A DNA stretch of 5,031 nt from the NCBI GenBank assembly GCA_045629205.1, contig JAZQQT010000193.1, positions 1 through 5,031 of the forward strand, read 5' to 3'. Below are positions 1 to 5,031 of this stretch, in pieces. This stretch comes from JAZQLP01 sp045629205. GTDB taxonomy: Bacteria; Bacillota; Clostridia; Oscillospirales; UBA644. The notes beneath the pieces are model-generated. The model saw only the letters and a program-made list of their open reading frames with translations. It was not told the DNA's origin and ran no database searches. Made by a program: the position numbers and the translations under genes. Each line of letters begins with the position of its first letter. Within the stretch, counting starts at the first letter, position 1.

Positions 1-136
1 GTCAGGCCAGTGATTTGCCTCCAGCTTCCTTCAGATTCCCGATTACCCGGGACACCCTTGCTCTTGGCTATATCCTTCCCGCTGTCGGGCGGATTGGGGA
101 CTTTCACCCCTTGAAACATGCGCCCGCTGGGCGCAC
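1..136 (-). mobile_element. Group II intron, 5' end (class C-like), truncated by window edge
   Basis: Read on the minus strand, this stretch starts with GTGCGCCC at position 136, the form of a group II intron 5' splice boundary (GUGYG). It continues with the order of conserved domain I elements: a 7-bp stem with a 3-nt loop (119-135), a GGGG-TGAAAGT-CCCC hairpin (96-110), the block AGCAAGGGTGTCC (50-62), and a GGAATCTGAAGGAAGC...GGAGGCAAA block (14-39). From memory, the same series in the same order occurs in group IIC introns such as the Oceanobacillus iheyensis ribozyme. Only about 136 nt of domain I are visible. The rest of the ribozyme and any intron-encoded reverse transcriptase/maturase lie beyond the left edge. 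It is co-oriented with the upstream operon and sits 7 nt past the base of a terminator hairpin, the typical class C target. GC is visibly higher than in the operon. I am confident it is a group II intron; the class C assignment is less certain without the IEP and domain V. Confidence 0.88.
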
Positions 137-140
137 TACC

Positions 141-176
141 ATAAAAAGTGTCCCCTGTTTAAAAGGGGACACTTTT
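141..176 (-). terminator. Rho-independent terminator of the SGNH operon
   Basis: On the minus strand, AAAAGTGTCCCC (176-165) pairs perfectly with GGGGACACTTTT (155-144) around a 9-nt loop, giving a 12-bp stem with a GC-rich core followed by TTTTTAT. It begins 16 bp after the stop codon of gene A, so it ends the four-gene transcript. The A-run on the other side would make it partly bidirectional (TTTT then CATA on the plus strand). The hairpin is also the probable recognition structure for the intron inserted just downstream. Confidence 0.92.
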
Positions 177-192
177 CATAAACATGATTTTT

Positions 193-1410
193 TTATTCGT
201 ATTGATGAACCAATTCGGCAACTTTTTCGGCAACTGTCATATTGCCCGAATCCGACGGATGAAGACGGTCGGCAAAATCGTCTTCGGTCAGATTTTCCTG
301 AGTGTAAGAGTGCATATCAAACATCGGATATCCGGTCTCTTCGACTATCCGGTCGACCAATGGCAGAACATGAGTTTCTATTGATTGTTCCCAATAGTCA
401 ACGAAACAGTAGCAAGGATTGAGTATGATGATTTTCATGTCGGGATTTGCGGTTTTAAGAAGTAAAAGCATGCTTCTGTAACTCGCCAGATAATCATCAT
501 CAACGGCTTCGCTCCAGTTATCCTTGAATCTGTCGGCATCGTTGGTTCCGAGCCAAATCACAGCCATATCAATTTTCGGAGCACGGTTAATCAGAATCCG
601 ATATTGCATACATTCGGTATAGGCATCTTCATGATTTGTGCACATTGTTTTTGCGCAACATCCGAAATTAGCCACATTGTATTCCGAACCTAATATGTTC
701 TGAAGAACCACGGGATATGTCGCAGAAGTGCTTGACGCTCCGGCACCGAAAGTGATACTGTCACCGACACAGGCAACATTGTATATTCCGAAAGAATCAC
801 AGTATGAAAAATCCGATGCAAGAACGACGTCTCCGCTTTCGGCTGAGCAAAACGACATGACGTAATCGTTAAAAAACCGTTCGACGGTCAATGAAGTTTG
901 TGAAACGCTTCCGGACAAAAAATATACGGTATCTTCTTTTGAAAAAACATTAAAGTCATCGAAAAAATCAAAATTCTTGGACGACGTTCCCATCTGCCGC
1001 GTTTCTTTTAGACTCGTATAATACGGCCGAACGGTTTTGCTTTCGTAGCTGTTTCCGAAAACAATAGAAGGTCCGTATTCAGATTCGAAGCTGAATTCCT
1101 CGACGTTAAGGCATATTCCGAGTCTGTTGTAAACCTCGGCGGCAAACTCATTTGCCGGTATATCATATCCCTCTTCATCTTCAAAGCGGAACGGATTGCT
1201 TCCGACAACAATCGTATACTCGGAAATATCATGATCACCGATTTTAAGTGAAGTCAGTTTAACTTCCGGGTTTTCCGGCGTTTCCGGAATATCCGGGGTT
1301 TCGGGAATATCAGGCACATCGGGCGTATTATTTACGCATCCGAAACAAAGGAAAATGCAAATAACGGCAGTTATTAACAGACAAATAATTTTCCGCAAAC
1401 TCAAATTCAT
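193..1410 (-). CDS. SGNH/GDSL-family hydrolase lipoprotein (paralog A)
   Basis: This is a predicted surface-anchored esterase of 405 aa, last gene of the operon. Residues 1-24 form a signal peptide (charged start with R6 K7, then a hydrophobic stretch) ending in LCFGC, so C25 is the likely lipidated residue. Residues 26-50 are a Pro/Asp/Glu tether with two PDIPET units. Residues about 51-205 form an N-terminal domain with strand-helix-strand pattern (ISEYTIVVG, a helix near 87-98, GPSIVFGN at 113-120, a DTVYFLSGS strand, then VERFFNDYV), reminiscent of GH67N/GH20b-like accessory domains. The SGNH hydrolase follows: GDSITFG with nucleophile S218, block II G250, block III GTND with N290, and D381-x-L-H384 completing the triad. 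Serine, Gly, Asn, Asp and His are all present, so it should be catalytically active. The ATG at 1410 has a GAGG site 9 nt upstream and directly yields the signal peptide. Family function is acyl ester hydrolysis; a glycan O-acyl substrate is inferred, not shown. Confidence 0.9.
   Translation of the reverse strand: MNLSLRKIICLLITAVICIFLCFGCVNNTPDVPDIPETPDIPETPENPEVKLTSLKIGDHDISEYTIVVGSNPFRFEDEEGYDIPANEFAAEVYNRLGICLNVEEFSFESEYGPSIVFGNSYESKTVRPYYTSLKETRQMGTSSKNFDFFDDFNVFSKEDTVYFLSGSVSQTSLTVERFFNDYVMSFCSAESGDVVLASDFSYCDSFGIYNVACVGDSITFGAGASSTSATYPVVLQNILGSEYNVANFGCCAKTMCTNHEDAYTECMQYRILINRAPKIDMAVIWLGTNDADRFKDNWSEAVDDDYLASYRSMLLLLKTANPDMKIIILNPCYCFVDYWEQSIETHVLPLVDRIVEETGYPMFDMHSYTQENLTEDDFADRLHPSDSGNMTVAEKVAELVHQYE
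1279..1314 (-). repeat. Two 18-bp units encoding PDIPET in the lipoprotein tether of paralog A
   Basis: Residues 33-38 and 39-44 of paralog A are identical PDIPET units, encoded by two adjacent 18-bp units that differ at a few third positions (for example CCT/CCG for the first Pro, CCC/CCG for the second). The other copies have Pro/Glu-rich tethers without this exact duplication, so tether length and composition drift by small repeat changes. Confidence 0.75.
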
Positions 1411-1419
1411 ATTTTTGAA

Positions 1420-1423
1420 CCTC
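1420..1423 (-). promoter_or_regulatory. Ribosome binding site of paralog A
   Basis: The minus-strand spacer between genes B and A (1428-1411) reads ATATC-GAGG-TTCAAAAAT then ATG. GAGG with 9-nt spacing fixes the start at 1410. The 18-bp spacer leaves no room for a separate promoter or terminator, which supports co-transcription. Confidence 0.8.
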
Positions 1424-1428
1424 GATAT

Positions 1429-2643
1429 TTATTCGTATTGATGAACTAACTCTGAAATCTTTTCCGCAACTATCGCATACCCGGAATCGGACGGATGAAG
1501 ATTATCGTGAAAATCAGATTCGGTAAAAGTGTTTCGCGTAAACGTATGCATATCATACATCGGAAAACCGGATTCCACCGCGACTCGTTCCATAAGAGAT
1601 AAAACATGAGCTTCGATGGATGACTCCCAATAGTCGATGGCACAGTAGCACGGATTAATGATTATAATCTTCATGTCCGGATTCGCGGTTTTAAGAACGG
1701 AAAACAAACTTCTGTAACTTGCGAGAAAATCCTCGTCCACCGCATCGCTCCAATTATCTTTGAATCTGTCGGCATCGTTAGAGCCTATCCATACAATGGC
1801 CATATCGAGTTCGGACGCATATTTAACAAGGTTCTTATACTGATTACATTCAGTATAGGTATCCATATGATTTGTGCAGATTGTTTTACCGCCGCACCCG
1901 AAATTGATCACCTGATAATCATCATACCCGAGTATGTTTTGTAATACCGTAGGATAAACATATGACGTTTTTGAAGCTCCGTCACCGAATGTAATACTGT
2001 CGCCTACGCAACCGATAACATATCTTTCACGTAAATCAGTATAAGAAAAATCCGAAGCAAGCACTACGTCCGAATTTTCCAGAGAACAAAACGACATGAT
2101 ATAATCATTGAAAAAATGTTCCACTGTTACGGATGCGGAAAGAGGACAGTCGGATAAAACATATACCGTATCTTCTTTTGAAAAGATTTTGAATTCCTCG
2201 TCAAGAGTGAACGCTTCGGAGCTTGTCCCGTTTTGGCGTTTTTTCTTATAATCATTATAATACGGCCTTACGATTTTGCTTTCGTAGGTATTCCCGAAAA
2301 TGATTGACGGTCCGTAATCTTCACCGAAGACAGATTCCACTGTGTTAAGTGTAATACCGATCCTGTCGGATATTTCCCTTACAAAAGCATTTGCTGGAAT
2401 ATCATATCCTTCAACCTCGGTTGTCCGCAAAGGATTTGTGCCGTAAACCACTGTATATTCGGAAATGTCACGGTCTCCGATTTTCAGAGAGGTCAATTTT
2501 ATCTCAGGTTCTTCCGGGATAACGGGATCGACCGGCTGATCGGGAACTTCCGGATCTTCCGGAAGACTTTTTCTGCATCCGAAACAAAGAAAGACACAAA
2601 GAATCGCAACTGTTATAAAACAAAAAATCTTTTCGATTTTCAT
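1429..2643 (-). CDS. SGNH/GDSL-family hydrolase lipoprotein (paralog B)
   Basis: This is a 404-aa paralog of the neighbours with the same plan. The signal peptide is residues 1-22, with C23 after LCFG as the lipidation site. Residues 24-48 are a Pro/Glu/Asp tether (PEDPEVPDQPVDP). Residues about 49-205 form the N-terminal accessory domain (ISEYTVVYG, GPSIIFGN, DTVYVLSD, VEHFFNDYI). The hydrolase domain carries GDSITFG with S216, block II G249, block III as GSND rather than GTND with N289, and D380-x-L-H383. The Thr-to-Ser change is mild and keeps the oxyanion Asn. Within the N-terminal domain, PLRTTEVEGYD replaces the PFRF(N/E)-type sequence of A and C, and FGEDYGP replaces F(E/A)-type EYGP, so its non-catalytic domain has drifted. 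The active-site loops (CTNHMDTYTEC, ADRFKDNWSDAVDEDFLASY) remain close to A and C. It is expected to be an active extracellular esterase; substrate unknown. Confidence 0.9.
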   Translation of the reverse strand: MKIEKIFCFITVAILCVFLCFGCRKSLPEDPEVPDQPVDPVIPEEPEIKLTSLKIGDRDISEYTVVYGTNPLRTTEVEGYDIPANAFVREISDRIGITLNTVESVFGEDYGPSIIFGNTYESKIVRPYYNDYKKKRQNGTSSEAFTLDEEFKIFSKEDTVYVLSDCPLSASVTVEHFFNDYIMSFCSLENSDVVLASDFSYTDLRERYVIGCVGDSITFGDGASKTSYVYPTVLQNILGYDDYQVINFGCGGKTICTNHMDTYTECNQYKNLVKYASELDMAIVWIGSNDADRFKDNWSDAVDEDFLASYRSLFSVLKTANPDMKIIIINPCYCAIDYWESSIEAHVLSLMERVAVESGFPMYDMHTFTRNTFTESDFHDNLHPSDSGYAIVAEKISELVHQYE

Positions 2644-2652
2644 ATCAAACGA

Positions 2653-2656
2653 CCTT
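2653..2656 (-). promoter_or_regulatory. Ribosome binding site of paralog B
   Basis: In the 21-bp spacer between genes C and B the minus strand reads ...TTATT-AAGG-TCGTTTGAT then ATG. AAGG lies 9 nt before the start at 2643, which opens directly into the signal peptide MKIEKI. Confidence 0.72.
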
Positions 2657-2664
2657 AATAATCA

Positions 2665-3894
2665 TTATTCATACTGATGAATAAGTTCGGCAACCTTTTC
2701 CGCAACAATAACATATCCGGAATCGGACGGATGAAGTTTGTCGGCAAAATCAGACTCCCCAAAAGCATTTTGTGTATAAGAATGCATATCGAACATCGGG
2801 TAACCTGTTTCTTCCGATATTTGGTCAACAAGAGACAGAACGTGAGCCTCAATTGATGCTTCCCAATAATCGATAGCGCAATAACAGGGATTTAGCAATA
2901 TGATTTTCATATCCGGATTTGCGGTTTTCAGCCTGGAAAGAAGGTCTCTGTAGCTCGCAAGATAATCCTCATCAACGGCTTCGCTCCAATTGTCTTTGAA
3001 TCTGTCAGCATCGTTGGTTCCGAGCCAGATTATCGCCATATCAATTTCCGCTGCATTTTTAATTAAATTCTTATATTGCATACATTCAACATAGGCATCT
3101 TTGTGATTCGTGCACATTGTCATTGCGCAGCATCCGAAATTTACTACCTGATATTTTTCATAACCGAGAAGATTCTGCACTAACACAGGATACGTTTTCA
3201 GTATATCGGTAGCACCGGCACCCCAGGTAATACTGTCGCCTATACACCCTATGGTATATACATGATTGGAACCGGTAAAAGAAAAATCGGCATCAAGAAC
3301 AACATCTCCGTTTTCCGCAGAGCAAAATGACATAACATAATCATTGAAAAACTTTCCGACAGTCAATTCGGTTGACTGAACACTGCCCGACAGAACATAA
3401 ATATTGTCATCTTTTGCAAAAATACCGAACTCATTAAACAGAACAAAATCCTCCGCCTCGGTTCCTTTCTGCCTTTTTTCTTTGTACTCTTTATAGTATG
3501 GTTTTACGGTTTTACGCTCGTAATTATTGCCGAAAACAATCGTAGGACCGTATTCTGCTTCAAAGCTGAATTTCTCAACTTTAAGAGTGATGCCGAGTCT
3601 GTCGTATATTTCTTTCGCAAATGCATTGGCGGGAATATCGTATTCTATGTCTTCATTAAATCTGAAAGGATTATCACCGACTACGATTGTATATTCCGAA
3701 ATATCACGGTCGCCGATTTTGAGCGACGTGAGCTTTATTTCGGGTTCAGGGATATCTGGCTCAATCGGAACGTCTGGAGTGTCCGGTTGCTCGGGAATAT
3801 TCGGTTCTTCCGGCAGACTGTTACTGCAGCCGAAACAAAGCGAAACACAAAGCATAACAGTAATTAATAAACAAATGATTTTTCTGATTTTCAT
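2665..3894 (-). CDS. SGNH/GDSL-family hydrolase lipoprotein (paralog C)
   Basis: This is a 409-aa member of the tandem family. The signal peptide is residues 1-22 (MKIRKI, then hydrophobic core), with C23 after LCFG as predicted lipidation site. Residues 24-53 form the longest complete tether in the cluster (30 residues, PEEPNIPEQPDTP then DVPIEPDIPEPE). The accessory domain spans about 54-210 (ISEYTIVVG, ANAFAKEIYDRLGITL helix, GPTIVFGN, DNIYVLSGS, VGKFFNDYV). The hydrolase domain has GDSITWG with S221 (Trp where A, B and D have Phe), block II G254, GTND with N294, and D385-x-L-H388. The catalytic half is closest to paralog A by eye (GTNDADRFKDNWSEAVD shared), while its 5' region is partly identical in DNA to paralog D. 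Start at 3894 is chosen because it gives the signal peptide; the AGAGG site is rather distant. Predicted active surface esterase, substrate unknown. Confidence 0.9.
   Translation of the reverse strand: MKIRKIICLLITVMLCVSLCFGCSNSLPEEPNIPEQPDTPDVPIEPDIPEPEIKLTSLKIGDRDISEYTIVVGDNPFRFNEDIEYDIPANAFAKEIYDRLGITLKVEKFSFEAEYGPTIVFGNNYERKTVKPYYKEYKEKRQKGTEAEDFVLFNEFGIFAKDDNIYVLSGSVQSTELTVGKFFNDYVMSFCSAENGDVVLDADFSFTGSNHVYTIGCIGDSITWGAGATDILKTYPVLVQNLLGYEKYQVVNFGCCAMTMCTNHKDAYVECMQYKNLIKNAAEIDMAIIWLGTNDADRFKDNWSEAVDEDYLASYRDLLSRLKTANPDMKIILLNPCYCAIDYWEASIEAHVLSLVDQISEETGYPMFDMHSYTQNAFGESDFADKLHPSDSGYVIVAEKVAELIHQYE
3667..3774 (-). repeat. 108-bp perfect direct repeat, copy 1 (inside paralog C)
   Basis: These 108 bases are identical, base for base, to 4924-5031 in paralog D. 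They encode the end of the Pro-rich tether and the first strand of the accessory domain (from DVPIEP to VVGDNP). Outside the left edge of the tract the two genes differ frequently: I count 10 differences in the 60 bases 3541-3600 against 4798-4857. Confidence 0.95.
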
Positions 3895-3907
3895 ATAAAT
3901 TAAATAT

Positions 3908-3912
3908 CCTCT
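3908..3912 (-). promoter_or_regulatory. Ribosome binding site of paralog C
   Basis: In the 24-bp spacer between genes D and C the minus strand reads TTATTC-AGAGG followed by 13 A/T-rich bases and ATG. The motif is good but the spacing is longer than usual, which may lower translation of C compared with A and B. No better in-frame start exists that keeps the signal peptide. Confidence 0.65.
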
Positions 3913-3918
3913 GAATAA

Positions 3919-5031
3919 TTATTCGTATAGATGAACAAGTTCGGCAACTTTTTCCGCGACAATCGCATACCCGGAATCGGACGGATGAAGATGGTCATAA
4001 AAATCCTCAGCGGAAAATTTTTCGACAGTATACGCATGCATATCAAACATGACACTTCCCGTTTCTTCGGCTATTCTTTCAGTCAAAGGAATAATGTGAT
4101 TCCGTAACGTCAATTCGGCAGGTTCGCTGGAAGGATTGTAACACGGGGTAAGTAATATTATTTTCATGTTCGGATTTGCATCTTTAAGTATATGAATAAA
4201 CTCTCTGAAATTTGTTAAAATATCATTTTCTACAGTTTCATTCCAATTAGAGCTGTGAACACAAGCATCGTTTGTGCCAAGCCATATCACAGCCATATCA
4301 AGATTTTGCGCATACTTTTTTAAATTTGCATATTGAACAGACCGCACAAATGTCCAATCATAATCCGAACAAATTGATGCTCCCTGCTGACCGAAATTGA
4401 TTACTTCATAATTTTCATAACTTAATAATTGTTGCAGCACTGCAGGATATGCACATAAGGCATCGGTTGAGCCATCGCCGAAAGTAATACTGTCACCTAT
4501 ACATCCAACAGTATAAACGTGTCTGGAACCGGCATAAGAAAAATCCGCATCAAGAACAACATCTCCGCTATCGGCAGAACAAAACGACAAAATGTAATCG
4601 TTAAAAAATCTTTCAACGGAAAATAAGGATACAGGAACACCGTCGGTTAAAAAATATACAGTATCATCTTTTGAAAAGATTTTATAGTTATCAAGCAATC
4701 TGTATTCTTCCGTATTCGTTCCGTGTTGCAGTTGCTCTTTATAACTCTTATAATACGGTCTGACATATTTCTTTTCATAAGTGTTTCCGAAAACGATCGA
4801 AGGACCGTATTCAGCTTCGAAACTGAATTTTTCAATATTGAGAGTTATTCCGAGTCTGTCATATATTTCTTTCGCAAACGCATTGGCCGGAATATCATAC
4901 CCCAAGTCTTCGTCAAACCTAAGAGGATTATCACCGACTACGATTGTATATTCCGAAATATCACGGTCGCCGATTTTGAGCGACGTGAGCTTTATTTCGG
5001 GTTCAGGGATATCTGGCTCAATCGGAACGTC
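3919..5031 (-). CDS. SGNH/GDSL-family hydrolase lipoprotein (paralog D), 5' end outside window
   Basis: The open frame runs from the right window edge for 370 codons to the stop at 3919. An in-frame TTG at 4905 should not be taken as a start, because the reading frame continues upstream through ISEYTIVVGDNP and the Pro-rich tether. By alignment the first visible residue equals residue 41 of paralog C, so about 40 residues (signal peptide, lipid cysteine and part of the tether) are missing. Numbering from the visible end, the hydrolase domain has GDSITFG with S181, block II G214, GTND with N254, and D346-x-L-H349. The catalytic set is complete. The loops around it differ strongly from A-C: QQGASICSDYDWTF replaces the CC-containing CTNH loop, ACVHSSNWNETV replaces ADRFKDNWSEAV, and TPCYNPSSEPAEL replaces NPCYC-IDYWE. 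The N-terminal half stays close to paralog C. It is likely an esterase with a shifted substrate range. It is the most upstream gene visible; the promoter is outside. Confidence 0.88.
   Translation of the reverse strand, partial: DVPIEPDIPEPEIKLTSLKIGDRDISEYTIVVGDNPLRFDEDLGYDIPANAFAKEIYDRLGITLNIEKFSFEAEYGPSIVFGNTYEKKYVRPYYKSYKEQLQHGTNTEEYRLLDNYKIFSKDDTVYFLTDGVPVSLFSVERFFNDYILSFCSADSGDVVLDADFSYAGSRHVYTVGCIGDSITFGDGSTDALCAYPAVLQQLLSYENYEVINFGQQGASICSDYDWTFVRSVQYANLKKYAQNLDMAVIWLGTNDACVHSSNWNETVENDILTNFREFIHILKDANPNMKIILLTPCYNPSSEPAELTLRNHIIPLTERIAEETGSVMFDMHAYTVEKFSAEDFYDHLHPSDSGYAIVAEKVAELVHLYE
4924..5031 (-). repeat. 108-bp perfect direct repeat, copy 2 (inside paralog D, reaches window edge)
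   Basis: Identical to 3667-3774 with no mismatch, and it may extend past the window. The offset to copy 1 is 1257 bp, about one gene plus spacer. The identity covers third codon positions too, so protein-level selection alone does not explain it. Confidence 0.95.

Larger units (their letters stand above)
193..5031 (-). other. Operon of four tandem SGNH lipoprotein paralogs
   Basis: Four co-oriented homologous genes repeat with a unit of about 1.24-1.26 kb (gene plus 18, 21 or 24 bp spacer), and end in one terminator at 141-176. The C-termini are nearly the same in every copy (HPSDSG...VAEK(V/I)(A/S)EL(V/I)H-YE then stop), and all complete copies share the LCFGC lipidation motif. No other gene family is interposed. 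The array may continue beyond the right edge. Confidence 0.88.

Noticed and set aside
144..176. The perfect 12-bp inverted repeat as an insertion sequence end
   Set aside because: Stem, 9-nt loop and following T-tract just after a stop codon fit an intrinsic terminator. No transposase or target duplication is visible.
15..422. Plus-strand open frame of 135 codons across the left end
   Set aside because: It crosses the intron 5' end, the terminator hairpin and the antisense strand of gene A. It has no ribosome binding site and no recognisable protein pattern.
3527..3898. Plus-strand frame encoding a Gly/Ser-rich protein
   Set aside because: The Gly/Ser richness is the complement of the Pro/Asp/Glu tether codons of gene C; it is an antisense shadow.
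193..3940. Similar 18-20 bp sequences at the 3' end of each gene as att-like or regulatory repeats
   Set aside because: They are the coding sequence of the shared C-terminus (EL-H-YE stop), so common ancestry of the genes explains them.
3919..4905. Paralog D starting at the TTG at 4905
   Set aside because: The frame stays open to the window edge and encodes the conserved ISEYTIVVGDNP strand and tether found in A-C, so the true start is upstream, outside the window.
193..5031. A CRISPR-like or other regular repeat array, because similar segments recur about every 1.25 kb
   Set aside because: The period equals gene plus spacer and the repeats are diverged full-length coding units, not short repeats with spacers.

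Overview
The window holds one minus-strand gene cluster: four tandem paralogous genes (A, B, C and D, numbered from the left end of the window; transcription runs D to A). Each encodes a surface lipoprotein with a C-terminal SGNH/GDSL-type hydrolase domain. The cluster closes with a strong Rho-independent terminator. Immediately beyond the terminator lies the 5' end of a group II intron, which runs off the left edge. The modest GC content, GAGG/AAGG ribosome binding sites, lipoprotein signal peptides with Pro/Glu-rich tethers and the group IIC-like intron point to a Firmicutes-type bacterium, most likely an anaerobic Clostridia member from a gut or similar community. That assignment is inference; the window has no phylogenetic marker.

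Layout, left to right: 1-136, group II intron 5' end (minus strand, higher GC than the rest); 137-192, remnant 5' exon with a 12-bp perfect hairpin and T-tract; 193-1410 gene A (405 aa); 1429-2643 gene B (404 aa); 2665-3894 gene C (409 aa); 3919-5031 gene D (at least 370 aa, start outside the window). The spacers are only 18, 21 and 24 bp and contain little besides the ribosome binding sites, so the four genes are almost certainly co-transcribed from a promoter beyond the right edge.

All complete copies share one plan: signal peptide with a lipidation cysteine, a 25-30 residue Pro/Glu/Asp-rich tether, a roughly 150-residue N-terminal domain, and a roughly 200-residue SGNH hydrolase domain with GDSIT, a Gly block, G(T/S)ND and DxLHP motifs intact. 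The N-terminal domain resembles in pattern the accessory domain of alpha-glucuronidases and hexosaminidases. The likely job is removal of acyl (for example acetyl) groups from an extracellular glycan, with the paralogs covering different substrates. The substrate cannot be read from sequence alone. Gene D is the most divergent around the catalytic loops, yet it shares a perfectly identical 108-bp tract with gene C at its 5' end. This suggests gene conversion or a partial recent duplication, or possibly an assembly break at a repeat.
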